Assembly (NCBI GenBank): GCA_012728595.1
Contig: JAAYEU010000071.1
Coordinates: forward strand, 1-35,569
Direction: 5' to 3'
Source of the DNA: Tissierellia bacterium
Lineage (GTDB): Bacteria > Bacillota > Clostridia > Tissierellales > Tepidimicrobiaceae
DNA length: 35,569 nucleotides
Below are positions 15,857-24,650 of the stretch, in pieces. The notes beneath the pieces were generated by a model. It saw only the letters and a program-made list of their open reading frames with translations. It did no database searches and was not told the DNA's origin. Numbering within the stretch: position 1 is the stretch's first letter; each line of letters starts with the position of its first letter. A program made the position numbers and the translations under genes.

Positions 15857-17869
15857 ATGAATAATAAATACGATGAAGTTATAGAAGGGAAAGCCTATGA
15901 TTCAAAGCTGATGAAAAGGTTATTAGGATATGCAAAACCCTTTTGGCATTATTTAGTTTTAACCATCATTTTGATGATAATTATCACTGGTTTAGAGCTT
16001 ATTAGACCCTATCTTATCAAGATAGCCATAGACGATCATCTAAACGGGGATAAAAAGCCTATGTTTGAGGTGGATTTATCTGAACCCTATGATGGTATAG
16101 TCTTTAATGATAAAAAATATATCCGAATAGATAGCTTAAAGGATGAAGAGGTGGAAGGATTAAAGCATTATCCTGTAAAGAGGATAGTGAAGGAGGATGG
16201 CCAATACTACCTAATTGGTGATAGAGGGAATATTAAAGAAGGTATTCCTTTATTGAAATCCGACTACCAAAACTTTAGAAAGAAGGATGTGGATGGCCTT
16301 ACTAAAATAGGCATAATATTTCTAGCTGCCATCACCATAGCCTTTTTATTAAACTACCTGCAAGTCTATATGTTAAATTATGCCAGCCAAAGGATAATCT
16401 ATAACATTAGACACGATGTCTTCTCTCATATACAGAGCTTAGCCATATCGTATTTCGATAAAAGCCCTGTTGGAAGGCTTGTAACTAGAGTTACAAATGA
16501 TACTGAGAACTTAAACGAAATGTATACCAGCGTTTTAGTCAACTTGTTTAAGGATATATTCATCCTGGCAGGCATAGTGATAATCATGATTTCAATGGAT
16601 TTAAGATTGGCCTTGGTATCCTTCACCTTAGTGCCTTTAATACTTATTCTTTCCATAGTCTTTAGAAGGAAGATTAGGGAAGTCTACAGGCTTGGTAGAG
16701 CCCAATTGTCCAAGATAAACTCTACTTTAAGTGAAAACATAACTGGAATGAAAACCATCCAAATCTTCAATAAGGAAGAGAAAATATTTAATAGATTCGA
16801 TGAGATTAATACAGATTATTTGAATACCTCTAAAAGGGAAGTTAAGCTATATTCCATATTTAGGCCTTCCATAGAGGTAATCAGATCCCTTGGTTTAGCA
16901 CTGCTCCTTTACTATGGAGGAAATCAAGTATTAGATGGAGCAATAGAGTTTGGAATGCTATATGCCTTTATTGAATACTTACAGAGGTTTTTCCAACCTA
17001 TTTTGGACCTTACGGAAAAATATAATATTCTCCAATCTGCCATGGCTTCCAGTGAGAGGATATTTGCAATTTTAGATGAAGATACCAAGATAGAAAATCC
17101 AGAAAACCCTGTAGCCTTAAAGGATTGTAAGGGAAAGATAGAGTTCAAAAACGTATGGTTTGCTTATGAGGATGATAACTGGGTTTTAAAGGATGTATCC
17201 TTTACCATCAACCCTGGAGAAACGGTGGCTTTTGTAGGGGCTACTGGTGCTGGGAAAACCTCCATTATAAATTTGATTACCAGATTTTATGATATACAAA
17301 AAGGGGAAATATTGATAGATGGCATCAATATCAAAGAATACGATAAATATGAATTGAGAAGAAATATTGGCGTAGTTTTACAAGATGTATTCCTTTTTTC
17401 CGGTACCATCAAGGACAATATAAGGCTCAACAACAAACATATCAGCGATGAAGAAATAGTTAGGATGGCAAAATACGTCAATGCCCATCAATTTATTGAA
17501 AAACTGCCTCAAAAATATGATGAACCCGTTATGGAAAGGGGCTCAACCCTTTCTGCAGGAGAAAGGCAATTACTGGCCTTTGCCAGAACCTTGGCCTTCG
17601 ACCCTAGTATTTTAATCCTAGACGAAGCTACTGCCAACATAGATACTGAAACAGAACTTTTAATCCAGGATGCTTTAGCTAAACTTATAAAAAACAGGAC
17701 CACTATTGCAGTAGCCCATAGATTGTCCACAATACAGAATGCAGATAAGATTATAGTTCTGAAAGAAGGGGTTATAGAGGAGATGGGTACCCACCAAGAG
17801 CTATTGGAAAAGGAAGGTATCTATTACGACCTTTATAGGCTTCAGTTTAAAGAAGATTTCTATGCCTAG
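15857..17869 (+). CDS. bmrD-like: BmrD-type ABC exporter half-transporter (catalytic-site subunit)
   Basis: The 670 residues match BmrD/YheH in length because of an ~80-90 residue extracytoplasmic insertion between the first two membrane helices (about 62-150), a hallmark of that subunit. The nucleotide-binding domain has Walker A GATGAGKT (461-468), the altered signature LSAGE (565-569) and true catalytic Glu590 in ILILDEATANID. With the upstream partner this gives one consensus and one degenerate ATP site: this Walker A and Glu face the partner's LSGGQ, whereas the partner's Asp-containing site faces LSAGE. The gap between the genes is 19 bases with a GTGGAGGG binding site. It converges on the zinc-ribbon gene with only 11 bases between and no terminator in the gap. 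Confidence 0.93.
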   Translation: MNNKYDEVIEGKAYDSKLMKRLLGYAKPFWHYLVLTIILMIIITGLELIRPYLIKIAIDDHLNGDKKPMFEVDLSEPYDGIVFNDKKYIRIDSLKDEEVEGLKHYPVKRIVKEDGQYYLIGDRGNIKEGIPLLKSDYQNFRKKDVDGLTKIGIIFLAAITIAFLLNYLQVYMLNYASQRIIYNIRHDVFSHIQSLAISYFDKSPVGRLVTRVTNDTENLNEMYTSVLVNLFKDIFILAGIVIIMISMDLRLALVSFTLVPLILILSIVFRRKIREVYRLGRAQLSKINSTLSENITGMKTIQIFNKEEKIFNRFDEINTDYLNTSKREVKLYSIFRPSIEVIRSLGLALLLYYGGNQVLDGAIEFGMLYAFIEYLQRFFQPILDLTEKYNILQSAMASSERIFAILDEDTKIENPENPVALKDCKGKIEFKNVWFAYEDDNWVLKDVSFTINPGETVAFVGATGAGKTSIINLITRFYDIQKGEILIDGINIKEYDKYELRRNIGVVLQDVFLFSGTIKDNIRLNNKHISDEEIVRMAKYVNAHQFIEKLPQKYDEPVMERGSTLSAGERQLLAFARTLAFDPSILILDEATANIDTETELLIQDALAKLIKNRTTIAVAHRLSTIQNADKIIVLKEGVIEEMGTHQELLEKEGIYYDLYRLQFKEDFYA

Positions 17870-17880
17870 TTAGGGGATTA

Positions 17881-18123
17881 TTAAAGTTCCTTCCGCTCGA
17901 TGGGATAGTTTTCTTCATAGCCACAGTTTAGGCATTGATAAGTATGGATACACCTTTCCTCCTTTACCCCATCGACCCGATGGCTTATATCATCTAATAG
18001 ATATGGACTATAATCATCCATAATATTTACTAAGGGTCCCCTCTCCTCCATAGGGGAGTTGCATCTAACACATTTAAAATCTATATCATATAGTCCATTA
18101 CATAGGGGGCAGACTAAATTCAT
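17881..18123 (-). CDS. Small zinc-ribbon protein
   Basis: The start is the ATG at 18123, five bases behind AAGGAGG; a longer in-frame start at 18162 has no binding site. The 80-residue product has three CxxC pairs (CPLC and CVRC near the N terminus, CLNC near the C terminus) plus an isolated Cys preceding HTYQC, the layout of two zinc ribbons or a rubredoxin-like knuckle around an acidic middle (NIMDDYSPYLLDDI). A nucleic-acid or metal-binding role is possible, but I recognise no named family. It is downstream of the 6S-like RNA and its terminator, with a TATAAT-like box at about 18171-18176 that could be its own promoter. Confidence 0.75.
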   Translation of the reverse strand: MNLVCPLCNGLYDIDFKCVRCNSPMEERGPLVNIMDDYSPYLLDDISHRVDGVKEERCIHTYQCLNCGYEENYPIERKEL

Positions 18124-18180
18124 AGCATCCTCCTTATGGTGGTATAGATATAGTATCTGCAAAATCCATCATTATATACT

Positions 18181-18216
18181 AAAAGTCCCTTGGGGAATAA
18201 ACCCTAAGGGACTTTT
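18181..18216 (-). terminator. Intrinsic terminator of the 6S-like RNA
   Basis: AAAAGTCCCTT and AAGGGACTTTT form a perfect 11-bp stem, extended by GGG/CCC pairing near the loop; the T run is the end of the stem and is short. It separates the RNA gene from the zinc-ribbon gene. Confidence 0.75.
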
Positions 18217-18398
18217 AAATTCCGCGGTGCCGTCCTTCCAACTAATTCACACCCGCCTCTTTCAAGGTGGGTGCCCTGTCAACAGCTTTAAGCTTCCATT
18301 CTAAGATGGCTTGCTCTACACTGCTGAACCCGAACTCCCTTTTCGTCTATGTCGGTTGAATTATTTGGACTAACGCACACCGTAGAATTATTATTCTG
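18181..18398 (-). ncRNA. ssrS: Probable 6S RNA (SsrS/BsrA type) with its terminator
   Basis: This fills most of the gene-free stretch 18124-18458. A minus-strand promoter points into it. The transcript ends would pair as an interrupted rod: AATTC, CGGTG and GTCC near the 5' end with GGAC, CACCG and GAATT near the 3' end. Inside is an apical hairpin AAGCCATCTTAGAATGG followed by GAAGCTTAAAGCTG, and then CACCTTGAA, closely resembling the conserved 6S segments GAAGCCTTAAAACTG and CACCTTGAA. An internal CACCC/GGGTG hairpin also fits. The size, about 180 bases before the terminator, is a little short of typical but within reach. 6S RNA mimics an open promoter and binds sigma-A RNA polymerase in stationary phase. 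Identification is by eye from motifs and folding. Confidence 0.72.
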
Positions 18399-18405
18399 TA
18401 TCTAT

Positions 18406-18434
18406 ATTATACCCCGTCAAACTTGATTCTGCAA
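18406..18434 (-). promoter_or_regulatory. Promoter of the 6S-like RNA
   Basis: A perfect TATAAT (18411 to 18406) has a 17-bp spacer from TTGCAG (18434 to 18429). Transcription would start near 18399-18397. The -35 lies in the loop of a weak 8-bp hairpin (TTGATTCT with AGAATCAA, 18423-18451) that may terminate the protease gene. Confidence 0.6.
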
Positions 18435-18458
18435 GTAAGTAGAAGAATCAAATTATGG

Positions 18459-20210
18459 TTATTTAGCCAATATTTCTTCCAGTTCTTCTTCTTCTAATGA
18501 TTCTTTTACTATTAGTTTATCTGCTATCATATTTAAATATACCCTATTTTTCTCTAATAACTCTATTGTGTTATGGTAATATTTTTCTAATATGTCTCTT
18601 GCTCGATTGATTAAAGAAATATCATTATTTAAGTTGCTATTTAAAATTACATCATAATTTAACAAACCCAATTGGTCATCCATTCCGTAGGAGCCAATCA
18701 TGGCTAAGACCATCTTGGTTGCTTTTTGGAGGTCTGAAGAAGCGCCTGTAGTTATACAGTCCTTGCCAAAGACTATCTCCTCTGCCGCCCTGCCACCTAA
18801 GGCAATCATTATATTGGCAATAATATCCTTTTTAGTTTGATACATCTTGTCCGTTGGAATGTTTAAACTAAAGCCTCCCATACCTTTAGTGCTGGGAATT
18901 ATACTAACCTTAGTAACTCGGATGGAATCTGATACCCTTTTAGCCACTAGGGCATGGCCTGCTTCGTGGTAGGCTGTAATCTTCTTATCCTCTAACGAAA
19001 TGCCAGTCCTATCCTTCTTTTCCTCTCCTACCAACACTTTAAAATAAGCCTTATTGATATGGTCCATGGTGATTTTTTCAGCTTTAGTCTTTGCAGCTAT
19101 CATAGCCGATTCATTCATCAAGCTTTCAAGTTTAGCACCGCTAAAATAGACAGTTTCTAAAGCAACCTTTTTCAAATCTACATCCTCTGAAAGGGGTTTG
19201 TTTCTGCTATGGATTTTTAAGATTTTAAACCTAGCCTTAACATCTGGTAAACCTACTTCAATTTGTCGATCGAATCTACCCGGCCTTAATAAAGCCTCGT
19301 CTAAAGTATCAATCCTATTGGTGGCTGCTAAAACTATTATACCTTCGTTTCCTTTAAAACCGGACATTTCTGTTAATAAGGCGTTTAATGTCCTATCCCC
19401 TTCTTCACTACCACTTGGGGAATTGGCTCCTCTTCTCTTCTTACCTAGAGCATCTATCTCATCGATAAAGATTACAGATTTACCCTTTTCCTTGGCTTTT
19501 TTGAATAATCCTCTAATCCTGCTTGCCCCTAACCCGGCATAAACTTGTACAAAGTCTGAACCAGATACTGCATAGAAAGGAACATTGGCTTCATTAGCTA
19601 AAGCTTTAGCAAGAAGTGTCTTTCCCGTTCCTGGTGGTCCATATAATAAAACCCCTCTTGGAAGTCTTGCTCCGTAATTAAGATACTTTTCTGGGTCCTT
19701 AATGAAGTCTACCAGTTCCTTTAAGGATTCCTTGGCTTCTTCATTACCAGCCACATCAGCAAAAGTGACCCTTCCTTCCGTCAATGTAGCAGCATCTACA
19801 TCCGACATTTTGGTCATCTCTTTTTCTGCCTGTTTAGAACTATTTCTTATTATATAGCTTACCCCTCCAATAGCCGTCAGCATAAGAAGGAAGCTAAGCA
19901 CTTGATTTAATAAACCCTTTCCTCCATCTTCCACTACCTTTATATCGTTAAGAAGTAAAAACTCCTTAAAATCTTCCTTTCTAGGATTATCTGTAGTAAA
20001 CATTTCTCCATCTTTAAATTTCCCTTTTAATTTATCTGAACCATCTAACCTTATCTCTTCTACTAAATTCATCTCTACACGTTTAAGGAATTGTTTATAG
20101 CTTATCTCTTTATATTTAAAACTTCTATTTCTATGAAAACCTATACTTATTACCACAATTATGGATAGGGCTAAAACTAAAGCTAGTTTTACTTTTCCAT
20201 TTGTTTTCAT
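18459..20210 (-). CDS. ftsH-like: FtsH-type membrane-bound AAA+ zinc metalloprotease
   Basis: The ATG at 20210 sits seven bases behind GAGGAGG and is preferred to the adjacent TTG. The ~583 residues have two membrane helices (about 8-25 and 103-121) around an FtsH_ext-like external domain, an AAA+ module with Walker A GPPGTGKT (about 191-198), Walker [10 protein letters not shown], and the second-region-of-homology arginines in [11 protein letters not shown], and an M41 peptidase with HEAGH (about 415-419) plus the distal acidic ligand in [12 protein letters not shown]. The pore loop is FVQVYAG where most FtsH proteins have FVEMFVG. It is shorter than the usual 610-650 residues, mainly at the C terminus, and may be a paralogue of a housekeeping FtsH elsewhere. 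It degrades membrane and short-lived soluble proteins using ATP. Confidence 0.92.
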   Translation of the reverse strand: MKTNGKVKLALVLALSIIVVISIGFHRNRSFKYKEISYKQFLKRVEMNLVEEIRLDGSDKLKGKFKDGEMFTTDNPRKEDFKEFLLLNDIKVVEDGGKGLLNQVLSFLLMLTAIGGVSYIIRNSSKQAEKEMTKMSDVDAATLTEGRVTFADVAGNEEAKESLKELVDFIKDPEKYLNYGARLPRGVLLYGPPGTGKTLLAKALANEANVPFYAVSGSDFVQVYAGLGASRIRGLFKKAKEKGKSVIFIDEIDALGKKRRGANSPSGSEEGDRTLNALLTEMSGFKGNEGIIVLAATNRIDTLDEALLRPGRFDRQIEVGLPDVKARFKILKIHSRNKPLSEDVDLKKVALETVYFSGAKLESLMNESAMIAAKTKAEKITMDHINKAYFKVLVGEEKKDRTGISLEDKKITAYHEAGHALVAKRVSDSIRVTKVSIIPSTKGMGGFSLNIPTDKMYQTKKDIIANIMIALGGRAAEEIVFGKDCITTGASSDLQKATKMVLAMIGSYGMDDQLGLLNYDVILNSNLNNDISLINRARDILEKYYHNTIELLEKNRVYLNMIADKLIVKESLEEEELEEILAK

Positions 20211-20245
20211 CAAATTGCCTCCTCGGTTTACATAATACTATAAAA

Positions 20246-20274
20246 ATTATACCACCATATTAGCCCCTTGTCCA
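20246..20274 (-). promoter_or_regulatory. Sigma-A-type promoter of the FtsH-like gene
   Basis: On the minus strand TGGACA and a perfect TATAAT are separated by exactly 17 bp, about 36 bases upstream of the start codon. This is the best canonical promoter in the window. Confidence 0.8.
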
Positions 20275-20290
20275 TTTCATATATCTGGCA

Positions 20291-20333
20291 AAAGAGTAGG
20301 ATTCCCCTTTTGAGATGCTTTGAGGAATCCTAC
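20291..20333 (-). terminator. Terminator of the 96-aa helical protein gene
   Basis: GTAGGATTCC and GGAATCCTAC form a 10-bp perfect stem with an 18-base loop, followed on the minus strand by TCTTTTG, nine bases after the stop codon. The long loop contains CTCAAA/TTTTGAG-like pairing that may extend the stem. Confidence 0.75.
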
Positions 20334-20341
20334 CCATCAAT

Positions 20342-20632
20342 CTATTCTTGTTCTTTTTTTATAAGTTCTAATATCTTATCTAACTTTTCTAGCTGTTCTT
20401 CACTTAGTAAAGGTCTTATACTATCCAATTTTTGAAAGATCTCTTCATATTCCTCTGGACTCATCTTAGACTCCAACTCTTGGTTTACCCTTATTATTTC
20501 TACAAATATATCCTCTTCCGACTTATCGGCATAGGTATTAGCTAAACCTTCTATTAGTTCCAATTGTTCCTCCGATGGTTGGAAATCCTTTAAATTGTCC
20601 ATAGCCTTTTTTATTCTTTCATCCTTTTCCAT
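20342..20632 (-). CDS. Small acidic helical protein, function unknown
   Basis: The 96 residues are charged and nearly all helix, with no Cys, no Trp, no membrane segment and no catalytic motif. Two similar phrases occur (PSEEQLELIEGLAN and LSEEQLEKLDKILE), suggesting an internal repeat of a short helical hairpin. The ATG is behind a GGGGGG tract. It is monocistronic: a terminator follows and a divergent gene of unknown function starts 130 bases upstream. I do not recognise the family. Confidence 0.65.
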   Translation of the reverse strand: MEKDERIKKAMDNLKDFQPSEEQLELIEGLANTYADKSEEDIFVEIIRVNQELESKMSPEEYEEIFQKLDSIRPLLSEEQLEKLDKILELIKKEQE

Positions 20633-20762
20633 ATTATTACCCCCCTATTGATTCTAATCTAATGTATGAACTAGAAGGTTAATATATTACAACTTAATTT
20701 AGTAACCTTTTATCTTTAAAAGCATACAATAGATATATATACTTATTTTAGGAGGCTTATGG

Positions 20763-21371
20763 ATGTATAATGTATACTTGCTATTACTGTTTTTTAGTTT
20801 TCTTTCCAATAAAGAGAATAAAGGCCCTAATGTGTTAAGAGAAACCATTAACAGAATAGATTTAAATATCCCCTATACCAGAGAAAAGATAGAAGTCTTA
20901 AAAAAAATCGGTCCCTATTTTCCCCAAGAATATATACCAGCCATAAATAAGGCTTTAATATTTACAGAAAGATTTATAAAACTATATGAAGCTGTGGAGT
21001 TTATAAGATCGAATGAGTCCATTTATATTAAACAATCCATTCCCGTTAACAGTAATCAGGAAAGGTTTAACTACATAGCGGATACCATAAAAAGGGAGTT
21101 TTCACAGGACAAATTAAGTCAAAGAGGAATTGTAGTAGATACCATTTTAACCCTAGATAGATTCAATAGGTTGTTTAAAATCCTTAACTCATTATTAGCC
21201 AATCCAGATATATTAAATAATCCTACTAGCATGGTTGACATAATGAAGCCATTTATGGAAGGGAAGGGGGAAAAGGAAAAGAAACAGCTTGAAGATATGA
21301 CTAAGATGTTGGAAATCATCAAAACATTGAATCCACCTAAAAAAGATGCTGATAAAGAGCATAAGAGCTAA
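20763..21371 (+). CDS. Hypothetical helical protein with hydrophobic N terminus
   Basis: The 202-residue product starts at an ATG seven bases behind AGGAGG; another ATG four bases upstream is out of frame. Residues 1-15 are hydrophobic (YLLLLFFSFLS) and may anchor it or act as a signal. The rest is helical with Lys/Glu-rich stretches, phrases such as REKIEVLKKIGPYFPQEY and RGIVVDTILTLDRFNRLFKIL, and a Lys-rich end. The layout resembles small clostridial proteins of unknown function found next to housekeeping genes. It is divergent from the 96-residue protein gene and converges, four bases apart, on the pseudouridine synthase gene. No family recognised. Confidence 0.7.
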   Translation: MYNVYLLLLFFSFLSNKENKGPNVLRETINRIDLNIPYTREKIEVLKKIGPYFPQEYIPAINKALIFTERFIKLYEAVEFIRSNESIYIKQSIPVNSNQERFNYIADTIKREFSQDKLSQRGIVVDTILTLDRFNRLFKILNSLLANPDILNNPTSMVDIMKPFMEGKGEKEKKQLEDMTKMLEIIKTLNPPKKDADKEHKS

Positions 21372-21375
21372 AGCC

Positions 21376-22281
21376 CTATGAATCTTCCTTTAAATGGTGG
21401 ATTAGCTTTCTTATATCCTCTGGCATGGAAGCTTTTAGCTCTATAAAGTCCTTGTTTCTAGGATGCTTGGCTTTTAAATAGTAGGAATGCAGGGCTTGCC
21501 TTTCTATGTATTCACTAGGCTTGTAATATAAAGTATCCCCTATAATGGGATGGCCTATATGGCTTAAATGAACTCGTATCTGATGGCACCTTCCCGTTAA
21601 AATTTGTACGTCTAATAGGCTAGCATCCTTATACCTTTCTATCACCCTGTATCTGGTTATAGCATCCTTGCCCTTTTTAGTAACAACCCTCTTGATACTT
21701 CTTTCTTCTTCCCTTCCTATGGGTAAATTTATAGTATCCTCATCCTTTTCTACAATGCCAGCTACTACCACTAAATATTTTCTCTCCACCTTATTTTCTT
21801 CAAACTGTAAGGCCATTTGCTGATGGGCAAAGGAGGACTTGGCAACCAATAATATACCAGATGTATCCATATCCAGTCTATTTATGAATCTAATCCTTCT
21901 ATTAAGCCCCTTAGCCTTGAAATAATAGCTAACCCCATTGGATATGGTATTGGTCTGGTGTCCCTTTGTAGGATGTACTACCAAATAGGGTTGCTTGTTT
22001 ATAGCTAACAGATCTAAATCCTCATAGATAATGTCTAAGGGTATGGCTTCTGGCTGTATATTGTTTTCTTCCTCTTCAATCTTTATAGATACTATATCTC
22101 CCTTTTTTAGTGGATGATCCCTTCTTTTAAATTCTCCATTTACGAAGATATTTTTGCCTCTAAAGAGTTTTCTGTAAAACCTACTGGAAATTTCATTTTG
22201 GATTAAAAATTTCTTCAAAGTTAAACCATCTTTTTCTACATGAAATACGATAATATCCTCAGTATTTTCAAAAAGATTCAT
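21376..22281 (-). CDS. RluD/RluA-family pseudouridine synthase
   Basis: The ATG at 22281 follows GGAGGGG; a GTG seven codons upstream has no binding site. The 301 residues show an S4 RNA-binding domain (about 18-70, FLIQNEISSRFYRKLFRGKN) and a catalytic domain with INRLDMDTSGILLVAKS, where D137 is the expected catalytic Asp. The usual His of HRLD is Asn here, a tolerated change in the family. Later motifs include RKYLVVVAGIV and the LLDVQILTGRCHQIRVHL strand that binds the flipped uridine. It isomerises specific uridines in rRNA or tRNA; which ones cannot be told. It is divergent from the NAD kinase gene, with ~100 bases of shared promoter region. Confidence 0.92.
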   Translation of the reverse strand: MNLFENTEDIIVFHVEKDGLTLKKFLIQNEISSRFYRKLFRGKNIFVNGEFKRRDHPLKKGDIVSIKIEEEENNIQPEAIPLDIIYEDLDLLAINKQPYLVVHPTKGHQTNTISNGVSYYFKAKGLNRRIRFINRLDMDTSGILLVAKSSFAHQQMALQFEENKVERKYLVVVAGIVEKDEDTINLPIGREEERSIKRVVTKKGKDAITRYRVIERYKDASLLDVQILTGRCHQIRVHLSHIGHPIIGDTLYYKPSEYIERQALHSYYLKAKHPRNKDFIELKASMPEDIRKLIHHLKEDS

Positions 22282-22381
22282 ATTCCCCTCCAAATATTCC
22301 ACCTTTTATTGTATAATATATACAGTCTATTATACCAGATAAACCATAAATTAAAAGTTAGACTGTTTGGAGGGAAATTAT

Positions 22382-23197
22382 TTGGTTCATAACAGGGATA
22401 AGAGAATTATAAATGTTATATATAACTATAATTCTCCTTCAAAAAAAACCTATAGCATACTGACGGAAAAACTAAAAAAGAAAGGATTTATTATACCTGA
22501 AAAATACGATGAAAAGGCAGAGTTAAATATCTGTATTGGTGGAGATGGCGCTTTCTTAAGAGCAATCCATAGGTTTAACTTCCCTAACATTCCCTTTATA
22601 GGGATAAATACAGGCCATTTAGGGTTTTTTCAGGAGATATTGCCTGAAAATATAGATGATTTTATTGAAAAATACATAAATGAGGATTATATGATAGAAG
22701 AAATATTTTTAGTAAAGGCCAGTGTAACCACCAAGGAAAAGAGTTTTCAACTATATGGGGTTAATGAGATAGTCATTAAGGGAATTAGATCTAAGGTAGT
22801 TCATTTGGAGGTCTTTATAGACGGAAACCACTTGGAAAGCTTCTGTGGAGATGGTATTATCATTTCCACTCCCGCTGGCAGTACTGCTTACAATTTCTCC
22901 TCCGGAGGAAGTATAATATATCCTTCTTTAAAAACTTTACAGATTACTCCCTTATCCCCTATTAGTTCAAGGGCTTATCGCTCTCTACCCAATAGTACGG
23001 TGGTACCAGGTGAAATTCCAATTACCATAAAACCTGAATACCGCTATGAAAATTCTATTTTAATAGTAGTAGATGGATTCGAAATAAAATACGACAACCT
23101 AACCGAAATTACTTTTACTGTTCCAAGCAAGACCATATCCAGACTAAACTTTGATAAAAACATGTATTGGAACAATTTAAAGAGTAAGTTCTTGTAA
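22382..23197 (+). CDS. nadK: ATP-dependent NAD kinase
   Basis: The start is most likely the TTG at 22382, seven bases behind GGAGGG; the TTG at 22367 would put the binding site inside the coding sequence. The ~271 residues carry NAD-kinase motifs: ICIGGDGAFLRAIH (GGDG about 53-56), INTGHLGFF (about 75-83), the NE pair in LYGVNEIVIKG, and DGIIISTPAGSTAYNFSSGGSI near the C-terminal half, all in the usual order. It phosphorylates NAD to NADP in the cytoplasm. The rare TTG start may limit expression. It is divergent from the pseudouridine synthase gene and ends at a strong bidirectional terminator shared with the PBP gene. Confidence 0.95.
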   Translation: MVHNRDKRIINVIYNYNSPSKKTYSILTEKLKKKGFIIPEKYDEKAELNICIGGDGAFLRAIHRFNFPNIPFIGINTGHLGFFQEILPENIDDFIEKYINEDYMIEEIFLVKASVTTKEKSFQLYGVNEIVIKGIRSKVVHLEVFIDGNHLESFCGDGIIISTPAGSTAYNFSSGGSIIYPSLKTLQITPLSPISSRAYRSLPNSTVVPGEIPITIKPEYRYENSILIVVDGFEIKYDNLTEITFTVPSKTISRLNFDKNMYWNNLKSKFL

Positions 23198-23201
23198 TAA
23201 G

Positions 23202-23244
23202 AAAAAAATCCTCTCCTTGAGTGAATCAAGGAGAGGATTTTTTT
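23202..23244. terminator. Bidirectional intrinsic terminator between nadK and the PBP gene
   Basis: A perfect 19-bp stem (AAAAAAATCCTCTCCTTGA and its complement at 23226-23244) around a five-base loop carries A and T runs at both ends, so it can terminate the plus-strand nadK and the minus-strand cell-wall operon. Confidence 0.92.
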
Positions 23245-23246
23245 AT

Positions 23247-24650
23247 CTATTTAATAGTATTTAGAGCCTCTATAATTATATTTCTTGCTATTGGTGCTGC
23301 AGCTTTTCCTCCGGTGCTACCTTCCTCTTCCAAAACTACTGCAAGGGCAATTTTGGGTTCTTCCGCTGGAGCAAATCCTATAAACCAGGCATGACTTTTC
23401 CCTGAGGGATTTTCGGCAGTTCCAGTCTTACCTGCTACCCTAACATTTTTTATACTAGCATTCCTAGAGGTTCCCCTCTTTACGCTTTCAACCATCATAT
23501 TCTTTACTTCATTGGCTGTAAAGATATCGACAGCTTTTGTAAGGAGCTGGGGTTGATTGTTCCTTAAAACTTTCCCTTCAGGCGATATAACCTCCTTAAC
23601 TAGAATGGGTTTAACAATGTCTCCCTTATTTGCAATACCTGAAGCTATTAAAGCCATATTTAAAGGGGTCATCAAAAGCTTGCCCTGCCCAATGCTTGCA
23701 GCTGCAATATCCGTTTCCCCCAGATTGTCCTTATAAGGGAAGGAGGATTTTGACACCGGTAGATCAAAATCGATCTTCTTATTTACTAAAAACCTTTCAG
23801 CTACCTCTCCTAAGGCGTCTTTACCTATTATTACGCCTTTTTCTCCAAAATAGGTGTTGCAGGATTTAACCAAGGCTTCTTCTAAATTCAACTTTCCATG
23901 GGGTTTGCCATCATAGTCCTTTAAAATATAACCATCGATATTAGCGCTTCCAGTACATTCATACTCCCTATCCAGATCTTTTTTTTCAATAGCTGCTATA
24001 GCCGTTAATACCTTAAAGGTAGAACCAGGAGTATAAAGGCCTGAAGTTGCCCTATTTAGTAGAGGGCTATTTTCATCTTCTACAATGTTTTTCCAATCCT
24101 CCTTAAGGTTTGTAGGATTAAAATCTGGTAGGCTGACCATTGCATATATTTCCCCTGTAGTTGGATTCATAGCAACAATAGAGCCCTTATGCCCCTTAAG
24201 AAGGTTTCTACTATATTCTTGTAAATGGTGGTCTATAGTAAGTTTTAGGGTATTGCCTTCCGTATTGGGAAGGACTATATTCTTAAGCTCATTTAAGGCT
24301 GTGGATTCACTAATATTTAATAGAGTATTATTATATTCCAATTCTAGTCCTGCTTTTCCGTATTCCCTATAGCTGTATCCAATAATATGGCTATAGAGGT
24401 TTCCATAATTATAAAATCTCTTATAAGTATCATCCACCTTTTCACTATAGGCTAAAATCTTTCCATTCCTATCTATGATTGAACCCCTTAGTATTTTCTC
24501 CTCATTTATCCACAACCTCTTATTGTAGCTATTCATCTTTACTGATTCGGCTTTAAATATTTGAAAATAGGTTAAATATGCCATCAGACTTACAAACAAT
24601 ATACATATAGCCGTTAAAACGGTAATTATCCTTTTAATCTCCTTATCCAT
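23247..24650 (-). CDS. Class B penicillin-binding protein (transpeptidase)
   Basis: The ATG at 24650, behind AGGAGG, overlaps the end of the FtsW/RodA gene by eight bases; a TTG five codons earlier would itself overlap that site. The ~467 residues have one membrane anchor (about 8-30), a short non-catalytic region with LRGSIIDRNGKILAYS, and a transpeptidase domain with SxxK S210-TFK, SxN S263-CN and K408-TGT. It is shorter than PBP2/PBP3 proteins of 550-700 residues and lacks PASTA domains, as in the PbpA type of Actinobacteria and Clostridia. It cross-links peptidoglycan and presumably works with the adjacent SEDS polymerase. Confidence 0.94.
   Translation of the reverse strand: MDKEIKRIITVLTAICILFVSLMAYLTYFQIFKAESVKMNSYNKRLWINEEKILRGSIIDRNGKILAYSEKVDDTYKRFYNYGNLYSHIIGYSYREYGKAGLELEYNNTLLNISESTALNELKNIVLPNTEGNTLKLTIDHHLQEYSRNLLKGHKGSIVAMNPTTGEIYAMVSLPDFNPTNLKEDWKNIVEDENSPLLNRATSGLYTPGSTFKVLTAIAAIEKKDLDREYECTGSANIDGYILKDYDGKPHGKLNLEEALVKSCNTYFGEKGVIIGKDALGEVAERFLVNKKIDFDLPVSKSSFPYKDNLGETDIAAASIGQGKLLMTPLNMALIASGIANKGDIVKPILVKEVISPEGKVLRNNQPQLLTKAVDIFTANEVKNMMVESVKRGTSRNASIKNVRVAGKTGTAENPSGKSHAWFIGFAPAEEPKIALAVVLEEEGSTGGKAAAPIARNIIIEALNTIK

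Noticed and set aside
18181-18398. T-box riboswitch, because of GGACGGCACCGCGG before a terminator on the minus strand
   Set aside because: The T-box consensus has UGGN before ACCGCG; here it is CGGC, which would not pair with tRNA CCA. The box is instead needed to pair with the 5' end of the RNA, and the interior matches 6S segments. The downstream gene is not an aminoacyl-tRNA or amino-acid gene.
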